Assembly: GCA_002688155.1 (NCBI GenBank)
Contig: NZCH01000041.1
Span: forward strand, 1 to 6,360
Length of the DNA stretch: 6,360 nucleotides
Reading direction: 5' to 3'
From: Phycisphaerae bacterium
Lineage (GTDB): Bacteria; Planctomycetota; Phycisphaerae; Phycisphaerales; Phycisphaeraceae
The position numbers and the translations under genes were made by a program. The notes beneath the pieces are model-generated. The model was not told where the DNA came from and did no database searches. It was given only the letters and a program-made list of their open reading frames with translations. Position 1 is the stretch's first letter. Each line of letters opens with the position of its first letter. Positions 5,383 to 6,360 of the stretch are shown one piece after another.

Positions 5383-6360
5383 CTACGCGCTTACGACTTC
5401 TCCCGTGTCCCACATCGGCACACCGGTGATCGCTGACGCTTCGGGCGTGAGCGCTCGCAGGTCGTCGCGACACAGGTCGTGACAATCGTCCTTGCCGCAC
5501 GCGAGGGTGATCGCCGTGACTTCCTTGGCCATGTTGCGCAGGAAAGTGGCGATCCACCGGGCGTTTCGTTCGATGTCGTACCGGCCTTCGAGTTCGGGCT
5601 TGTGGGTCGTAATGCCGGTGGGGCATTTGTTCGAATGGCACTGCACGCAAGCAATGCACGTGCCCGCGAGGATCGCTGCCGTGCCGATCGCGACGGCGTC
5701 CGCCCCCAGCGCAAGCGCCTTGGCCGAGTCCACACCGTCCTTGATGCCGCCCATGAGCATCAGGGTGATGTCGTCGCGCCGGCCCATTTCCTCGACGCCG
5801 TCGATCGCCTGCACGATCGCCGCCAGCGACGGGATGCCGATGTTTTCCAGCACGACTTCCGGCGCCGCGCCGGTGCCGCCCTGCAGTCCGTCGATGGCCA
5901 CGATGTCCACCTTGTCCTTCACGGCGATCTTGATGTCGTGGCGCATGTGCCCGGCTCCGATCTTCGAGCTGATCGGAATGCGCCCGTCGGTCGCCTCGCG
6001 CAGCTCCTCGATCTTGATGACCAGATCGTCGGCCCCGAGGATGTCCGGATGGCGCGACGGCGAGCGCAGGTCGATGCCTTTAGGGATGCCTCGAATGTGC
6101 GCCAGCTCGTCCGTGACCTTGGCCGCCATGAGCTGACCGCCCAGGCCGGGCTTGGCGCCCTGCGAGATGTAGAACTCGACTGCATCGGCGCGGCGCAGGT
6201 CGTGGATGTTGAACCCAAATCGGCCCGGCGTGATCTGATAGATCATGTGCTTGGCTGCGGCCCGCTCCTCGGGCAGCATGCCACCTTCCCCGGTGTTGGT
6301 GGAGGTGCCCACCATCGCCGAGGCTTTGCCCATCGATGTCTTGGTCGCCTTGGACAGAGC
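5383..6360 (-). CDS. FMN-binding glutamate synthase family protein (GltB/MgsC-like), 5' partial
   Basis: The frame is open to the window edge, so at least 325 C-terminal residues are present and the start lies outside; the ATG at 6333 is internal. This is the FMN/3Fe-4S synthase domain of glutamate synthases, which adds ammonia or methylamine-derived nitrogen to 2-oxoglutarate or acts in N-methylglutamate synthesis. Counting from Met 6333: GTSTNTGEGGM at 9-19, GAKPGLGG at 59-66, the lysine loop ISSKIGAGH (K124), DGLQGGTGAAPE at 148-159, the phosphate-binding MGGIKDG at 194-200 with ALGADAVAIGT at 208-218, and C226, C232 and C237 in the C-x5-C-x4-C spacing of the 3Fe-4S cluster (with an extra C229), ending CPTGITTH. 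All expected motifs are intact. An unusual tail cluster, C279, C284 and C288, follows. It ends with TAG. No GATase or GXGXG domain is visible; these may be separate upstream genes, as in MgsA and MgsB. Confidence 0.88.
   Translation of the reverse strand, partial: ALSKATKTSMGKASAMVGTSTNTGEGGMLPEERAAAKHMIYQITPGRFGFNIHDLRRADAVEFYISQGAKPGLGGQLMAAKVTDELAHIRGIPKGIDLRSPSRHPDILGADDLVIKIEELREATDGRIPISSKIGAGHMRHDIKIAVKDKVDIVAIDGLQGGTGAAPEVVLENIGIPSLAAIVQAIDGVEEMGRRDDITLMLMGGIKDGVDSAKALALGADAVAIGTAAILAGTCIACVQCHSNKCPTGITTHKPELEGRYDIERNARWIATFLRNMAKEVTAITLACGKDDCHDLCRDDLRALTPEASAITGVPMWDTGEVVSA

Noticed and set aside
4440..5429. 329-codon open frame on the + strand opposite the glutamate-synthase-like genes
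   Set aside because: It is Arg/His-rich, low in recognisable motifs, and lies wholly antisense to a frame with clear family motifs; it is a by-product of high GC.

Overview
The window is GC-rich bacterial chromosomal DNA with dense coding and no tRNA, rRNA, CRISPR array or insertion sequence that I can see. The best taxonomic guess is Planctomycetota or a similar lineage. It combines a bacterial MtdA/MtdB/MtdC-type methylene-tetrahydromethanopterin dehydrogenase, which is confined to C1-metabolising proteobacteria, planctomycetes and a few others, with a pair of phytanoyl-CoA dioxygenase (PhyH) family enzymes of the kind often abundant in marine planctomycetes. This assignment is an inference.

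Layout. Positions 1-3233 read on the + strand: the C-terminal DNA-binding domain of a DnaA (3-332, 5' end cut by the window), a methylene-H4MPT dehydrogenase (400-1269), a 320-base gap holding an antisense remnant of a short-chain dehydrogenase (SDR), and two adjacent PhyH-family dioxygenases (1590-2405 and 2448-3233), each with a good Shine-Dalgarno, probably an operon. Positions 3295-6360 read on the - strand as a likely operon, in transcription order: a glutamate-synthase-type FMN/iron-sulfur protein (6360-5383, 5' end cut), a degenerate paralog of it (5345-4044), and a lipoprotein (4014-3295, or 4047-3295 if it starts at the ATGA overlap). The two blocks converge on a 61-base gap with small GC hairpins.

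The most notable region is 4044-5345. One reading frame encodes a glutamate-synthase-like protein that lacks the FMN and Fe-S motifs its neighbour keeps. It is interrupted by a single in-frame TAG at 4412-4410. The homologous sequence resumes in the same frame immediately after the TAG, so exactly one codon is affected. This may be a nonsense mutation, a sequencing error or, much less likely, amber recoding. Both TAG and TGA also act as ordinary stops in this window.

How the genes might work together: the dehydrogenase points to H4MPT-linked C1 oxidation. The glutamate-synthase-like pair resembles subunit C of N-methylglutamate synthase and related amidotransferase/synthase complexes, so a link to methylated-amine or ammonium assimilation is conceivable. 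The companion GATase and GXGXG subunits are not in the window, so this link is unproven.
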